Below are positions 1 through 12,331 of a stretch of DNA of 64,000 nucleotides, in pieces. Origin of the DNA: Biscogniauxia marginata (taxonomy: Eukaryota > Ascomycota > Sordariomycetes > Xylariales > Xylariaceae); NCBI GenBank assembly GCA_022695795.1, contig MU404174.1:60157-124156 (forward strand). Direction: 5' to 3'. Made by a program: the position numbers and the translations under genes. The notes under the pieces are model-generated. The model was given only the letters and a program-made list of their open reading frames with translations, searched no databases and was not told the DNA's origin. Each line of letters starts with the position of its first letter. Within the stretch, counting starts at the first letter, position 1.

Positions 1-678
1 ACAATATACTATGCGCCTTGATCCCTTCCATCTTACCCCAAAATATACACTTTAACCTAGGTAGATTAGTAGAAACTAGCTTCCCCATCTCGACTCTCAC
101 GAGCGAACCTAGCCTCGAAACTAACCACATCCAAGTCATCGAATATTTATCTCGAAGGACTCATCATATAAGTAGCAATAGAATACTTTTCGTATTGATA
201 AAAAATTCGACAGTAGCCGTAATAACTACTGTCCTGTACGATACCGTACTCCTGCAGTGCTAGCACTCTATAACTTCTGGACAAAAGTTCTCGCTTAGTC
301 GCGTAACGTCTCCAAAGCAAGGTATACGCAGAAACATGAAAACATGACAAAAAAATTGTCTCCTGAACACCAACATTCAAAACGCCTACAACCAACCGTA
401 GGTGTCTTGGGGGGTATACATTTTGGGAACTATGCATCTTCATCCATATGCCCGTCCTAGTTCCGCGTCTCTCTTCTTCTCTAACCTTTCTCCCTTTTAC
501 AAAATCACATCTCACCATCGAAAAGATGATATGACGCCCTCGCTCAAACAAGCAACATGTTCCATAATACACCTTATCCTCAAACAAATGTCATTACAAA
601 TCAAATCCAAAAAAAAAAGTTGGGAAACCTGAAGATATGCCGCCGCTCGGCGTTTCGGAGGGGCACGGCGTGAGCTGA
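1..678. other. Non-coding left edge / 3' flank of the Spt21-like gene
   Basis: No reading frame here looks like protein. The only longer open frame (147-587, minus) has no recognisable domain and odd composition. The last few hundred bases probably include the 3' UTR of the minus-strand gene that ends at 679. An A-rich tract lies at about 609-618. Confidence 0.5.
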
Positions 679-3600
679 TTAGGAGATTCGACGGGAATCA
701 TCGGGCGCATCCTCGATAGCAACCCCATTACTACCACCCACGCCGTTGCCGTTGCCGTTACCGGCATGGAATTGCGCCCATATGTGATCATCGTACGCCA
801 GACTATCGCCGAATGAAATGATGTGCCCATCCCGCAGCATTGGGGGCGAACTAGGCATCAAGTTGTCAGTGCTCAGTAGGTTGCCGAAGTCGAAATGTGC
901 GGCCCCAGCTAGGTGGTCGTCGCTGTCTAACTGGGGCAAGGAGTTCAGATCAAGCTGGAATGCGCGACTGGGACTTGGCATGACGAAATTTTCGGCGTCG
1001 GACAGTAACTGATTGAGAGACCTCGTCAAAGGCGTCTCAAGGCCTTGGTCTTCGAGGAGGTGTGCGGCTAGTAAGTGCCGCGGCGAACGGCGTAGCGATG
1101 AGCGCGGTGTTCTGGTAGGGGTACAGCTTGGATCTAGCTGGCTAGGAGAGTTGGCAGATCGACCAGAGCGTTTCGATTTCGTCACACTTCTAGTGATCGG
1201 ACGATGGCTTGGGGTTGGACGCGTCGGCGTCTTGAACGGCCCGCTACTAGCAACCTTGGGAGGAGGCGTTGATGGCCGCGGCGGAGTGCCAAAGAGGTCG
1301 GAGAAATCGTTATTAACCATATTCTGACCTTGGGATGGTGGCCCGCAGTTCTCCTTCCCGGCCTCATATTCTTCCTCTTTGGCTCCATTGACTTCAGATG
1401 TTTGCACAATGTTTACCGCAACTTCTCCCAGAACTCTTTGCTCGCCGTCCTTGCGGGGCGATGGAAATAACAATCGTCGAGTTGCGCCCAGCTCTTCGTC
1501 AAGCATGATTGGACTTCCGGGTGTACCAGTACCTCGAGAATGTGTCGAGCCTCGATCTCTTGCTTCTGCAGTAGTCCTCTTGCGTCCTTTCCCAGACCCC
1601 TTCTCTGAGACATTGTCCACCTGTTGCTCGTGATTCAATGTGTGTGATGTTGACTCCCTCGGTGAAAGAGATCCATCTAATTGGCCCATGGGATCTGTCG
1701 GAGGGCAAGCCTCAGAATTCAAGATTGTTTGACCATCGTTTTTGGTTCGAGACTTTTTGGAGCGTGAGGGACCATTTCCATTGGCTCTCTTCTTGCGTGT
1801 CTGAGTGAGTCTTTGCTCATCCTTCTCCCACTTTTCCGCCGGCCGATGTGCTTTCCACTTGGAAAACCAAATACCACATGCTTTTGAAAGATTAGCAATC
1901 ACGTGTCGGTATCAATGTAGAGTTTGCACCTACGGTTGCATAAGAGAACCTCAGTCCATGCGCTCTTGTTATCAGTCGGGCCTAGAGATTTTTTGATTAT
2001 ATCATACGCAGTTGGCTTGCCATCGTCATCTCTCCTGAGGATCTTAATCGCAGTGACATGACCAGGCTTTTCCGAATATTCATGATATTCCGGAACTCCT
2101 TTATGTTCCTGCTTCCAAATTTTCCGCCACGTCGGTGTCTGGAGTGCACCACAATTCTGGCAGAATGAGGGCATCTGACCTTGGGCTACGGCTTCTTCTA
2201 GTTTCTGTTTGATTGTCTGGCGCTTAATATAGTTCTTATTCGATTTTTCCTCGGGCATATCGATGATGTCTGTCTGTGGATGTGCTGGCTCTGACAAAGG
2301 CATGGGAAGGGTTAGCTGTGGTAATACGGGATCACTTGCGGGCACAGTAGGCAGCTCAGGCTCCATAGATGCGTTCTGGACACGGTTTCGAACATGAGAC
2401 GCATTGGACTCGGCATTCGGTTGTATGTCCCCTGGGGGGGTACCCTCATCAGCTGGGGTGAACGAATGGTCACCAAGTCCCAAGGATTCTAGGTATTGCT
2501 GATGGTCGTCACCTGCATCGCTCATCAACCCCGTGTCGAAAATATCCGTAAAACTACCCCGAGTGGATTCCTCCTCTGGCGATGGAATCCTTTCCTCGAC
2601 TCGCTTTTCTTGCTGTCCTACGACAGTTGTAGGCTTTATGGGCTCGGACATCGTCGTGTCTGGGGGTGCAGCACTAGAGAATTCTCTCATGTTGTCTGTT
2701 GTTGCTGGCGTCTTTGCACGCTCACTATTTCTCTGAGCTAGCGGCACGGGTGGGTTATATATTGAAGTCTGAGGCAGTAATTCGGGCGGTCCAGGAGTCT
2801 CCGTATGAATATGGAGGTCAGGTTGGGTCTTGGTTTCTTGCTTTTTCGCACGACTACGGCGAGGCTTTGGCTTTGCCACCCCCAGAGTCTGAGTGCTAGA
2901 TTTGATAGGACCCCTACTGATATTATCGTCATCCACCCGGCTGCCGTCAAGCCCTCCACTCATGAAACCCGAGTCAGGTTGTGTTGTTGGTATAGCCATT
3001 GGCGGCAAGATAGGGCTGGACGGGGCGGGGCTGGACCGTACACTATACAAGGCCGACCTTGGAACCGGTGGTGACGACCCAATGTCAGCGGGGCTTGCCT
3101 CATCGCTGTACGTCTGGGCTGGAGAGGCTATGGAGTCGAGAGGGGACTGAGCATCCTGGCTCTGTGATAAAGAACGATTGAGACCTGGTTGTGATGCGAA
3201 GGAACCATCTACACTATGGCTTGAGATTGACTGACGCCTTAAACTGCTGGCCCCGGTAGGCCTGATGTATGGAAGACCCGACAATCGCGAGTTGGGAATC
3301 GGTGTCGGAGCTCTGGGAACTTCCTGCAGGTGACTACCGCCAGGTGTGTCTCCCGAAGCAGCGATCGGGCGGAAGTTGCGGATAGATCCTGCTGTGCTGG
3401 CAGCGACTCGAAGCGACTCCGGGGCAGAACCAAAGGTTGCGGTGTTGCTACGCTCGACCTTTGTTGTCTTCGCTCTCTTTTTCTTTCGAGGGGGCTGGTC
3501 ATCGCCGTCAGTGCCGTCCTCATAGCCCGAAGTACTGCCTTCAGCTACGAGAGTAGTCTTGCGTGGCCGACCTCGAGGTCTTCCCGTGGGGACATGGCTC

Positions 3601-4509
3601 GATGCTCGGGAAGAGGGACGCGATTGAGGTTTGCTAGTCTTTGCTGTGGTCTGTGTTTGTGTTGGTTCGTCGACCGAAGGGCTAGGCATCAGAGGCACGT
3701 TCGAGGAAGCTGGAGTCCGAGTTGTATCCTGTCTCTCCCTGGATACAGGATCGACTGATGTGGGGCGGCTGCTTGGAGCGGCTGGCGCCCCTTGGAAATT
3801 TGGTGCGATATCGTTCCTGGCACCGTAGCTTGAACCGAAGGGTCTAACCGGCTCAGGCATGATTGGGGAGTTGACGCTGGAGGCCTGTGTCGGATGGCCC
3901 AAACCTGGGTTAGCTCGGATGAAAGAATTCCATTCGTTGCTCTCTGTCGTAGCTGAAAAGGAGGTCGTCAGGGTTGGAGTGTGCCTGGCACTCGACTGCG
4001 GGCGCGACGTCGGATTATTTCGTGTGATTTTCGGGACTGCGGTCAACTTTAGTCTAACCTCCAAGGTTTCTTTGATGCCATTGCCGAAAATCGCCAGCAG
4101 ATTTTTAGTGACCCGTCCCGTTACCACCTGCGATTGGGAATCTAGTAAACCGGGTGCCTGGCTTAGTCCCCAAGAAAGCATGCCCTGCCCTACCAGCGGT
4201 GTATCGGGTTCCGAATAATCGAACGCATAAATAGTGTAGTCCTTGTCGCTGTCTCCTGCTAGCTCGGGGCTGCACTGGGCGACGGCCTGTAGACATGTGC
4301 TTAGGTCAATAACTCCAATTGATGTGTGCTCGTCAATCGGGATCGTCCGGACTTGAAGAATCTGCGGCCATCGAGCAAGGCATCGTTCTTGACTATCTTT
4401 GTCGAAGGTGTAATGAACTTTCACTATAAACAGCAAGTTAGCCATTAGCCAGCCATTCTTGAAGGACATGCAGGGCCCATACACCCCATTGGCCGCACTC
4501 GGAGTCCAT
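679..4509 (-). CDS. Ams2/Spt21-like GATA-type zinc finger protein
   Basis: Probable nuclear regulator of the Ams2/Spt21 family, which in yeasts controls histone gene expression and silencing. Model: complement(join(679..1880,1934..4423,4485..4509)), 1238 aa. The N-terminal block (KVHYTFDKDSQ ... CLARWPQILQV ... VGQGMLSWGL) is the conserved Spt21/Ams2 region. A long Ser/Pro-rich middle carries AT-hook-like GRPRGRPRK. The zinc knuckle has Cys763-x2-Cys766 (CQNCGALQTPTWRK) and Cys837-x2-Cys840 (LLCNPCGIW), with a 70-residue spacer instead of the 17-18 of ordinary GATA fingers; this long loop fits the family. The 53-bp intron 1881-1933 falls inside the second Cys pair, and splicing restores NPCGIW exactly. 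The first exon is uncertain. An ATG at 4570 opens a frame that could join by a weaker donor at 4518 (exon 4519-4570, 1247 aa), and a G4 run at the other donor may hide an indel. The function in this fungus is inferred from the family. Confidence 0.86.
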
Positions 4510-7190
4510 TATCGTCACCTCCTTGAGAGGTGCTGCCCCAAGAGGCATTATTGTTGATGGTGTTCGCCATGGCTCGCAAAGTTACGCAGGCTCGGCCAGG
4601 AGTAGAGGACAGATGACCCTAAAAACCAACCGGGGAGCTATTAACGGCAATGGCGATTCAAAGAATACAGGATGGATGACGATGTTGCTACGATGGTATG
4701 GTCTGTCTCAAAGCATGATCGTAAATCGTGTACGCGTATTCGTGATGCCGAGAAGTGATAAGCCGAGTCGAGGCAGCCCGACAGGTGGGATGCAACAATA
4801 GGAGGCGAGACGGAACAGAACGGAGAAAATCAATGAGAAGACGATTGAAGATGCAGATGCCGGTCTTCCATTCACAGGGGACACAAGCATGCACTCGCCC
4901 CCGAACGCAATTGATGGTTGATGTTGCACAGTTTGAGGGTGGAATGGTGTAAGTAAGTGGAAGGCGAAGAGAAACGGTGTGTCGGAGGTACAAGGCGGGT
5001 GGAACAGATATTTAGTAAATGAAAGTACCAGACGGTAGTGCACTGCAAACGCAACGCGCTGGTTCGCGGTGGGGATTTCGCGCTAGCAGCTGCAATTCTC
5101 GAAGCGCGTTGGAAGAAAAGCGCCTAGTCCCGCGCAGACGTCACAGCGCTCATGTAGAGTGGTCAGAGCTTCTAGACCACTAACCGAAATCAGACAAGTC
5201 AGATTCGTCGTTGCTAGCTCCAGAATTCCTGGACCATCATCGATACAACCGCACAACGGTAGTGTAAATCCCAACAACGCCGGCGGAGTCGGCCTATTTA
5301 TACTAGTTGTCACAGGTATGTACATAGGTAGGCAGGTAGGGTAGGTGCCTGATATTGTGGCTGGTACCTTAGGTAGTGAATGGAGGTTTGGGTGGATGGG
5401 GTTCCCCCCCATCTCAATTCCCATCCATCCCACACACCACTACGAATTGAGAGCGACCATACACCCCAAATCGGCTTTCTCACACTTGCCACATTGCACT
5501 CACCGTGCATCGCCGGATCTATTCGCTAAACAACATCCAAAAGCACGACATTACCGTTGCGTTTCCCGACCAACATCAGCCTCTGCTGCTAGTTGCATGG
5601 AACGCCAAGATTTAAAGTTTAGGCCCAAATCCAGGCTACCCGCCCTTAAGTTCAATATCTCAGTGTCGTTATCTGTTTTCAACTTTTTAAAGCCTCCGAA
5701 ACGCCAATTAAATGGCTCAGACTGGGCAACTTTCTTCGAATGGGCTAGGGTAGCCACAAACTGCGACGCGACTTGGCTTTAAAAACAAATATGACAGTTT
5801 CCATAAATAACATGTTATTTGTTGGAAGCTGGGAAAGCTGAGAAAAGCATTACATGTAGAAGGAGAACTGTCCAAGATGTCATAGCAGGTCTCTTAATTG
5901 TTCAAAGCTAGTCCTGCCGTCATCGGGTGTATTCTAGCTGATCGCTCTTTGAGCCGAGATGAAGATACTATGTCTATGTCTATACCTATCTACCCATTAT
6001 GTGTCATACAGCGAGCTCAAGTGTATCATTTGGATTACCGCTCGTCGGTTTCGAAGAAACTCAAACTTATCATTATTAGCAATACACCTCCTCTCTGCAC
6101 TTGAGGGGTAAAATAAACAAGAAGCTGACTTATCAATTATAGATCATTGTCCTTACCTTTATAGACCACACGGTCCGTGTTACACAACCCGTTACCAGCC
6201 CTGCACCTTATGATGCCCCAATACGGGAATTTGGTCGTATTTCTTGGCATCTGACCCAAAGATGGATAAGATGAATGGCGAGACAGAGAAGATGCGCGAA
6301 AAGCTTGAGTGGATGCTATGAGATGGCTTCCCTTTACGCAAGGGCAGCAACATTGAAGAGACCAGGGCTGGAAAGAAAACAACAGGACGTAGGTGCGATG
6401 TAGGTATCCGTTCATAGTGCCTAGATAGGTATGTGCGGAATACGTAGCGGCTGCTAACTTGGGGGCGCGCTTGTCAGGCAGACCGCGATCTATTCGCGAT
6501 ACCTACCTATCTAAGGTTCGTGGCTTTATTCGCTGCAGGTGGTGGCTAGCTCCAGTGGTTTGACAGCCCGACCACCCGGAGCTCCCGTCCCGTCTGGAGT
6601 GGTGGCGGGGCCGCAAAAAACGAACGGGGCCGGGTGCATCGGATTTAAAGCGGACTTTGCCGGAAGTCTGACCCACTCTCGTTTTTCTCGTATAGGTAGT
6701 GCGGGAACCCGATTTAGGGGTGCGAGGTAGGTAGGGTCTCTATCAGTTGAGTCCGTACCTACGAGGTGGTGATCCCAGGTTGGGAGAGATTCCGCTATCT
6801 AGGTACCCAAAATACACCACCCATCTTGCTAACGGATTAGTTATGAAATATGAGTCATTATTAAGGTTCTCAGTCGCTGACAACTGTGCCCTTCTCCCCC
6901 CCTTTTCTTCTTCTTCTTACCTAAGGATCCCTAGAATAAGTCTAGGTTGGACATTTAATCGAAGCCCTCTTCCTTCGGATGTACACAATATCATACTAAG
7001 CCTCTATTGCAACTACAGCTATATTTCATGCACGATGGCAGCCAACCTCATTTCCACCACCGCCGTCAAGGCAAAGACTCTAGGCCTCCTATTCGCACAC
7101 GTTTAGTTACTTTGAGAAGAAAAATTTCTTCTCTTTTCTTCTTTCCTATTTTACAGAAATAAATGGTTGTAGTATGCTTACAGTGCACCA
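4510..7190. other. Intergenic, Spt21-like promoter to HIBCH 3' end
   Basis: This 2.7-kb tandem gap between two minus-strand genes has no supported gene. Open frames of 60-145 codons occur on both strands but lack domains, plausible starts or splice structure. It carries several copies of the short TAGGTA/TACCTA motif that recurs in this genome's spacers (about 5320-5345, 6420-6435, 6500-6515, 6725-6735, 6797-6806) and a G/C-tract inverted repeat near 5390-5430. The part just above 4510 should hold the promoter and 5' UTR of the Spt21-like gene. Confidence 0.5.
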
Positions 7191-8784
7191 TTAGTCGTCG
7201 ATCCACACAGCCTTACCTTCTTCGTTCACGGTAGTCTTCCGGGCCATGATTTCCTTGACGATCGTCCTGATGCCCTGCCGGCCCCTCTTCCTCTCGACAA
7301 ACCCCTCTACGATCTCACGAGGCGTCTTCCTGCCTTCGAGGACGAGTAGTTCAACATCCTTCTCCGTCGGCACACCATACGTAACCCAAGGATATTCGGC
7401 AAAGCTCCGTTCAACCAAAAGTCTTAACTCCGGCAGATCATTCGTTGGTGGTTGGAAGAATGGCTCCGCAATGTCGGCAGGACAAGCTTCCAAACTAGCT
7501 GGCTGCCACTTTGGTTCAGGCCTCGGTTTCTTGTCACCGAGCCGTGCTGTGACGCCTTCGTTGAAGTCAGGATGGCCCATGAATCTGGCGGCGATCTGAT
7601 ATTCATTTTGGAAGGTTTCCGTGATGGTCCATTCCTTTGATACCCTCATCTGCTTAAGGGCCACGTGCACCGCCGTTGGTGATCGTTTATGCAGCGTATC
7701 CAGTGTCTGCTCCGCCCAGGCTTTGGTGGGACCTTCCTCCTGCTCTAGGGCGGCTATCACCTCGGCTACGCTGTCTTTGCTGAAACAACGATCGATCGCC
7801 TTTCGAAGCTCTCCACCTAATAGCACTGGCTCGTTGGGTGGCAAGCCGGTCGCGTACTCTTCGATGGTCATTTCGATGATTTCTAATCGTTTCGATATGT
7901 CATCATAATCACGGAACCGTAACTCGGCTAAACGAGATTCTAGTTTCGGCAAGCTTGTAGAATGCAAATAATGCGTGGCGATGCCTGAGTAGAATACGTT
8001 TGCACCCTTCAACCGCTCACTAGTCAGGGCTAAGTATGTCCCTACATAGCCAGGCATCCTTGGTAGGAAGAAGGAGGCCCCGACGTCAGGGAAGAACCCA
8101 ATGGTGGTCTCGGGCATAGCAAACACTGTCCTCTCTGTTGCGATTCGGAATGGAGCATGTATACTAAGGCCTACGCCTCCACCCATGGTGATGCCATCCA
8201 TAAACGAAATGAAGGGCTTCTTGTAATTGGCGATGTAGTGATCCAACTTGTATTCCAAGGCGAAATAGTCGATAGACTTTTTTTGACCATCCGGCCCTTG
8301 CTTGTTCTGCTCGGCGAGGACGGCCACGTCGCCACCAGCGCAGAAAGCTCTGTCACCAGCACCCTTCACCACCACGACGTTGGCCATATCCGACTTCTCC
8401 CACTCTACTAGGCGTGGGATAATCTTTCGGATCATGGAAGCGTTGAGCGAATTCAGTTTGTCCGGTCGGTTCAGCTCGACGGTCCGCAGCCCGTAGAGGT
8501 TGTTGAAAAGTACATCTTCCGGCTCGTCTCCTGGCAGTTCCCTTATTGTCTCGTTGATGATATTTGCATAAATCCTTTTCACCTGTAAAGCAGCAAATGA
8601 GCGAAGCTATCTCTGAAGGGAGGCATTGATTGACACGAACCTGTGGCATTGCCTCTGGTATTGATGCGAACTGGCGGTTCGTGATTTTAGCTCTCAAAGG
8701 CATTTCGAAGCTAACCTTCCGCAATGGAGAGAGAGCAGGGGCTGCTACTGAGCCGGCTCGACCAAGAAAGAGCCTGAAAGACAT
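7191..8784 (-). CDS. 3-hydroxyisobutyryl-CoA hydrolase, mitochondrial
   Basis: Hydrolyses 3-hydroxyisobutyryl-CoA to 3-hydroxyisobutyrate and CoA in mitochondrial valine catabolism. Model: complement(join(7191..8582,8641..8784)), 511 aa, with a 58-bp intron. Exon 1 encodes an Arg/Ser-rich, acid-poor leader (MSFRLFLGRAGSVAAPALSP) that suits a mitochondrial transit peptide. The crotonase fold is clear: AFCAGGDV (oxyanion-hole region, Gly-Gly-Asp at about 131-133), TMGGGVGLS (180-188), and PETTIGFFPDVG (205-216), with Glu206 and Asp214 at the positions of the HIBCH catalytic acids. The extended C-terminal half (ALKQM, F.NEYQIAARFMGHPDFNEGV) is specific to HIBCH rather than enoyl-CoA hydratase. 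The start is the only ATG that supplies a leader in frame with the spliced product. It shares a 326-bp divergent promoter with SmD2. A plain enoyl-CoA hydratase is unlikely given length and motifs. Confidence 0.95.
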
Positions 8785-9110
8785 CTACCAATCTCGACTC
8801 GATGCGCCTGCAAGTCGGACAGAGGAGCGCACCGGTCCGAGGTGTTCTTCAGTCGCGGGGGATGGTTTTATAAGTAGTAGCAGCGTCCGTCACCTCGGCC
8901 CGGTGGCCCCAAAAACTAGGTTAGAGCTTGGACTCTTGGCACTCCCGGCCCCGCCTTTAGGGGCCGAGCCAATCACCTTTTCCCCGAACTTGTGGTTCAC
9001 CGAGACTTTCAGATTTCTGGTTGAATTCGCCCAAGTAACAATTTCCAGCCTTGTCATGATTGAATCTGCATCTCCGTACCTCTCCAGTAACAAGTTCAAC
9101 CACCATCACC
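8785..9110. promoter_or_regulatory. Divergent promoter, HIBCH / SmD2
   Basis: These 326 bp separate two divergent start codons and must hold both 5' UTRs and core promoters. A CCAAT pentamer lies at 8969-8973, a plausible site for the fungal CCAAT-binding (HAP) complex. No clear TATA box was seen. Regulation is inferred from position only. Confidence 0.5.
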
Positions 9111-9740
9111 ATGGCGGACGCTAAGATACAGTCAGTCAACCATGATTATAATTGGATGTTTTAAATAAACATATCTAACCTCTTGACTCTTTTCTAGGGA
9201 ACTCCTCACCAAGCCACGCAATGAATTAACGTATGTCGCTTTGTTGCTTTCCCAGCTCTGGAAGCTCCTCCTCGGCTCAGCAATAGGCTAGCTAACGTAC
9301 CGGCCACCAGCGAGTATGAGATATCACTCCTCGAGGAGCACGAGTTCAGCGCGGGCCCGCTATCGATCCTCCAGACCGCCGTGCGCAGCCACACGCAGGT
9401 GCTGATCTCGTGCCGCAACAACCGCAAGCTCCTGGCGCGCGTCAAGGCCTTCGACCGTCACATGAACATGGTTCTGGAGAACGTGAAGGAGATGTGGACG
9501 GAGACTCCGCGGCTGTCGAACGGCAAGAAGGGCCGCCCGATCAACAAGGACCGCTTTATAAGTAAGATGTATGTCACGCTACGTCGCGTCAAGCCTTGCC
9601 CTTCTTTTTCTCCCCACCCCTCCTCCCTCCATCTCGTAGTGGTGTCCTACAAACTACAGGGGAGAAGTATACTGACATGTAATGTCTTATTCGGCAGGTT
9701 TCTAAGGGGAGACTCGGTCATTCTCGTCCTGCTCAGTTAA
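9111..9740 (+). CDS. Small nuclear ribonucleoprotein Sm D2
   Basis: Core Sm protein of the spliceosomal U1, U2, U4 and U5 snRNPs; it forms part of the heptameric ring on the snRNA Sm site. Model: join(9111..9130,9198..9230,9311..9568,9698..9740), 117 aa, with introns of 67, 80 and 129 bp. Splicing gives [20 protein letters not shown]. The Sm1 motif follows ([20 protein letters not shown], then [12 protein letters not shown]), then the Gly/Lys-rich linker NGKKGRP, and the Sm2 motif [13 protein letters not shown] at the very C-terminus. All three joins restore the highly conserved SmD2 sequence, so the structure is well supported even though the first donor (CA|GTCAGT) is not consensus. Three introns in a 354-nt coding sequence is a high density. 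It is divergent from the HIBCH gene. Confidence 0.96.
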
Positions 9741-10059
9741 ACGCGGGGGGTGAAGGAATATATGATCAGGAGGGGGGAGAACATGTTCATCTCAATACGA
9801 CATGTTCCTTGCCGGGAGGACGCCCAATGTTATGCGTAAGACGGATATTCGAGGCAAAGATACTAATATCCATAGCTCAACTCGCAGGTGCATCCTGTGT
9901 GACAGGTGATCTACGAAGGAACCGCCAAGGGCGCGGTTAGAATTACAAACGGAAAGGGGGCTACGCGGTGGAAGAAACAACAGATACCACAAATTGATTA
10001 CATGCTATTGAGAAACTAACCCCGTCTTACGATATCATACACAGTGCTCCAGGTGCATC
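9741..10059. other. Convergent spacer, SmD2 / DAK
   Basis: These 319 bp lie between the stop codons of two converging genes and should hold both 3' UTRs. No gene, tRNA or repeat is visible. Confidence 0.5.
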
Positions 10060-11893
10060 TCATTCGTTGCAGTCCACCCATCCCTCTTCCTCAGGCTCTA
10101 TGCCAGCCAAACCTAAGAAGAAACTGGCCAGGCCCCAAGCTCCCGGATCGGGCACCTGCTGAAAACCAGAACCCCCGACGTACACAGCCCGGCCCAGACT
10201 AGCTGCCATACCCTTGGTTCCTGCAGCTGCATTTTTAGAGGCTTCTGCTGCCTTTTTAACGTCTCCCGTCTTCCCGAGAACCTCGACGAACGGGTACAGG
10301 GCATCGACGAGCGTGCGGTCACCAGGTCTAGCTGGTGTGTATCTCGATAGTGCTTCGCAGCTTTGTTTCAAGGCACCAGCCCAAAGCTGCGGCGATGCCT
10401 CGCCGGGGCCCAATAGACGTAACGCCTGCACGACAGAGTTTAGGAAGATGGCGAAAAGAGCACCCGAGGTGCCATCCATCGCCGTTTCTACCACGGACAC
10501 AATCTGGGCGACGTCGAGGACAGCGTCACCAGTCAGCTTTGTTGTTTTCAGGTGCTTGAGGACAGCTACTACTTGTTAATAGATCGGTACTTCTCGATAT
10601 ATTATAGAGACACTAACCTTCAGCTCCACGTTTTAGGCCGATGCCGCAGTCGCCATCTCCGACGACTGTATCGTATCTAGTGATCTCGGGTTCTGCGGCA
10701 ATCAGAGCTTCGAGCCCAGCTCTCAAAGAAGTGGAAAATTTTGTCACATCAACCTTGACCCCACTTGGTTTGATACTTTGGCCGGAGTCTGCGGTGTCCT
10801 CTCTGGTGTTGGTGTTCTTCGCTTCCCACGTCTCTTTGGAGATTGGTGATGCCCAGCCAGTGGCCTCACTTGGATAGTCAAGTAACTGGATCATACTTGG
10901 ACCGCCGATGTCCGTGTTTACGACGTTCAATAGTGTGATGCTGAAGCCGAGCCCGTTTAGACTTGTCATGTAAGTGCCACTTAATATCCGGACGGGTTGA
11001 ATACCCCATTGGCCGAGTTGTCGGACGACTTCTGCTGTGATGCCTCCTAGCTCTAGGGCGCTTACGCCTCCTAGATTATTGACTAGCAAAACGACCTCAT
11101 TTGAGTTGACGTTGACAAATGCTCGGTCTTTGTCATTCTTGTCCAGAAGTTGGGATAACATGGTGCCCACGAGCTCTGGAAGTTCTACCTTGGCTCGTCC
11201 AGACCCTGCTTCATTGTGGATGCCCATTCCAATCTCGACCTCATCAGCAGCTAGACTCCCTTCCGCTGTGGGATCCGGAGGTGCGCGTCCTGGCACGTGC
11301 ACATGGTCGAGACTGGCACCAACGCTCACGAGATTTTCCGCCGTGAGTCTGGCGACCTTGTAGACTTGATCGAGAGTAGCGCCTTGTGCGGCGAGTGCGC
11401 CAGCAATCTTGTGTACCAGCACCGTTCCAGCAATACCTCGCCGCCCGACTTTACCGCCCTTGGTTCTACCAACACCGACATCGTCGCCGACGATGAGCAT
11501 CTCGGCCTTCAGGCCGGCAGCCTTGGCCTTTTCGACGGCCATGCCGAAGTTTAGCACGTCTCCTGTGTAGTTCATAACCGTGACTAGGACACCTTTGTCC
11601 ACAGCGACTCTAGACATGATGGCCTTGCGGATCTGCTCGGCGCTTGGCGAAGCGAATATCGTGCCGGCCACAGCAGCGGACAGCAGACCCGAACCGACAA
11701 AGGCACCAAAGCTGGGTTCATGTCCGCTGCCACCGCCGCTGATGATCGAAACCTGGGACTCTCCATGGCCGGGCCGTCGGTACATAATCTTGTTCTCCTC
11801 GTCTAAGGCTAGGGATGGGTTTGTAAATGTGAGGCTCTGGAGAGCAGAGCTCACCAGAAGGGTGGGATCGTTGATGAAATGCTTGGCCGACAT
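10060..11893 (-). CDS. Dihydroxyacetone kinase (ATP-dependent, DhaK-DhaL fusion)
   Basis: Phosphorylates dihydroxyacetone (and often glyceraldehyde) to feed glycolysis and detoxify the triose; cytosolic. Model: complement(join(10060..10568,10618..11893)), 594 aa, with a 49-bp intron, close to the usual eukaryotic length. The N-terminal DhaK domain has the substrate-site loop ISGGGSGHEPSFGAFVG (about 51-67), NYTGDVLNFGMA (108-119), and GMGIHNEAG (222-230), whose His226 matches the histidine that binds dihydroxyacetone covalently as a hemiaminal. The C-terminal DhaL domain starts near 390 and carries VVGDGDCGIGLKRGAE (about 410-425), the Asp-rich Mg-ATP site, then AMDGTSGALFAIFLN. The intron falls just after that motif. 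The ATG at 11893 is preferred over a non-ATG extension upstream and puts the protein start where the family normally begins. Confidence 0.95.
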
Positions 11894-12331
11894 GACGATG
11901 AGGACACGAGCGAGTTCACCGGGTGCATGCAAGGTCAGCGAATATATTTATATATTTGTGTGTGTGTGTATAGAGATAGAGAGACGGAGGACAGGCAACA
12001 ATAAATCAAACTTGTTCGCTCATGGACTAATATATATACCGAGACAAGGTGGAAGTCAGTCGGAAGTCAGTCTACATACAGATCGCTGATATATGGTGAG
12101 CCGACTACACCAGGTGGAAGGATGATACCATTGCTAAAGTCGGAAATGCTCACCCCCCTTGTGGCGAGGTGGGGTTGTCGATGTCGGAAATGCGGTTAGA
12201 ATTACCTCATTGGGACGTGTCACTTCTAATAGTGCTTGAATTTCCATGCCAGTTGTATGGATTGATACAGGTGTTGACGGGCTTGATAGCGCGGGGCGGG
12301 TGAGTAGTCGATGTTCCCTGTATCTATGGCC

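Noticed and set aside
147..587. 146-codon minus-strand frame near the left edge
   Set aside because: No domain, irregular composition and position immediately downstream of a stop codon suggest 3' UTR or spacer.
7035..7106. Short frame starting MAANLISTTAVKAKTLGLLF upstream of the HIBCH 3' end
   Set aside because: Looks like a small protein start but is only about 23 codons before the stop and has no splice continuation in frame.
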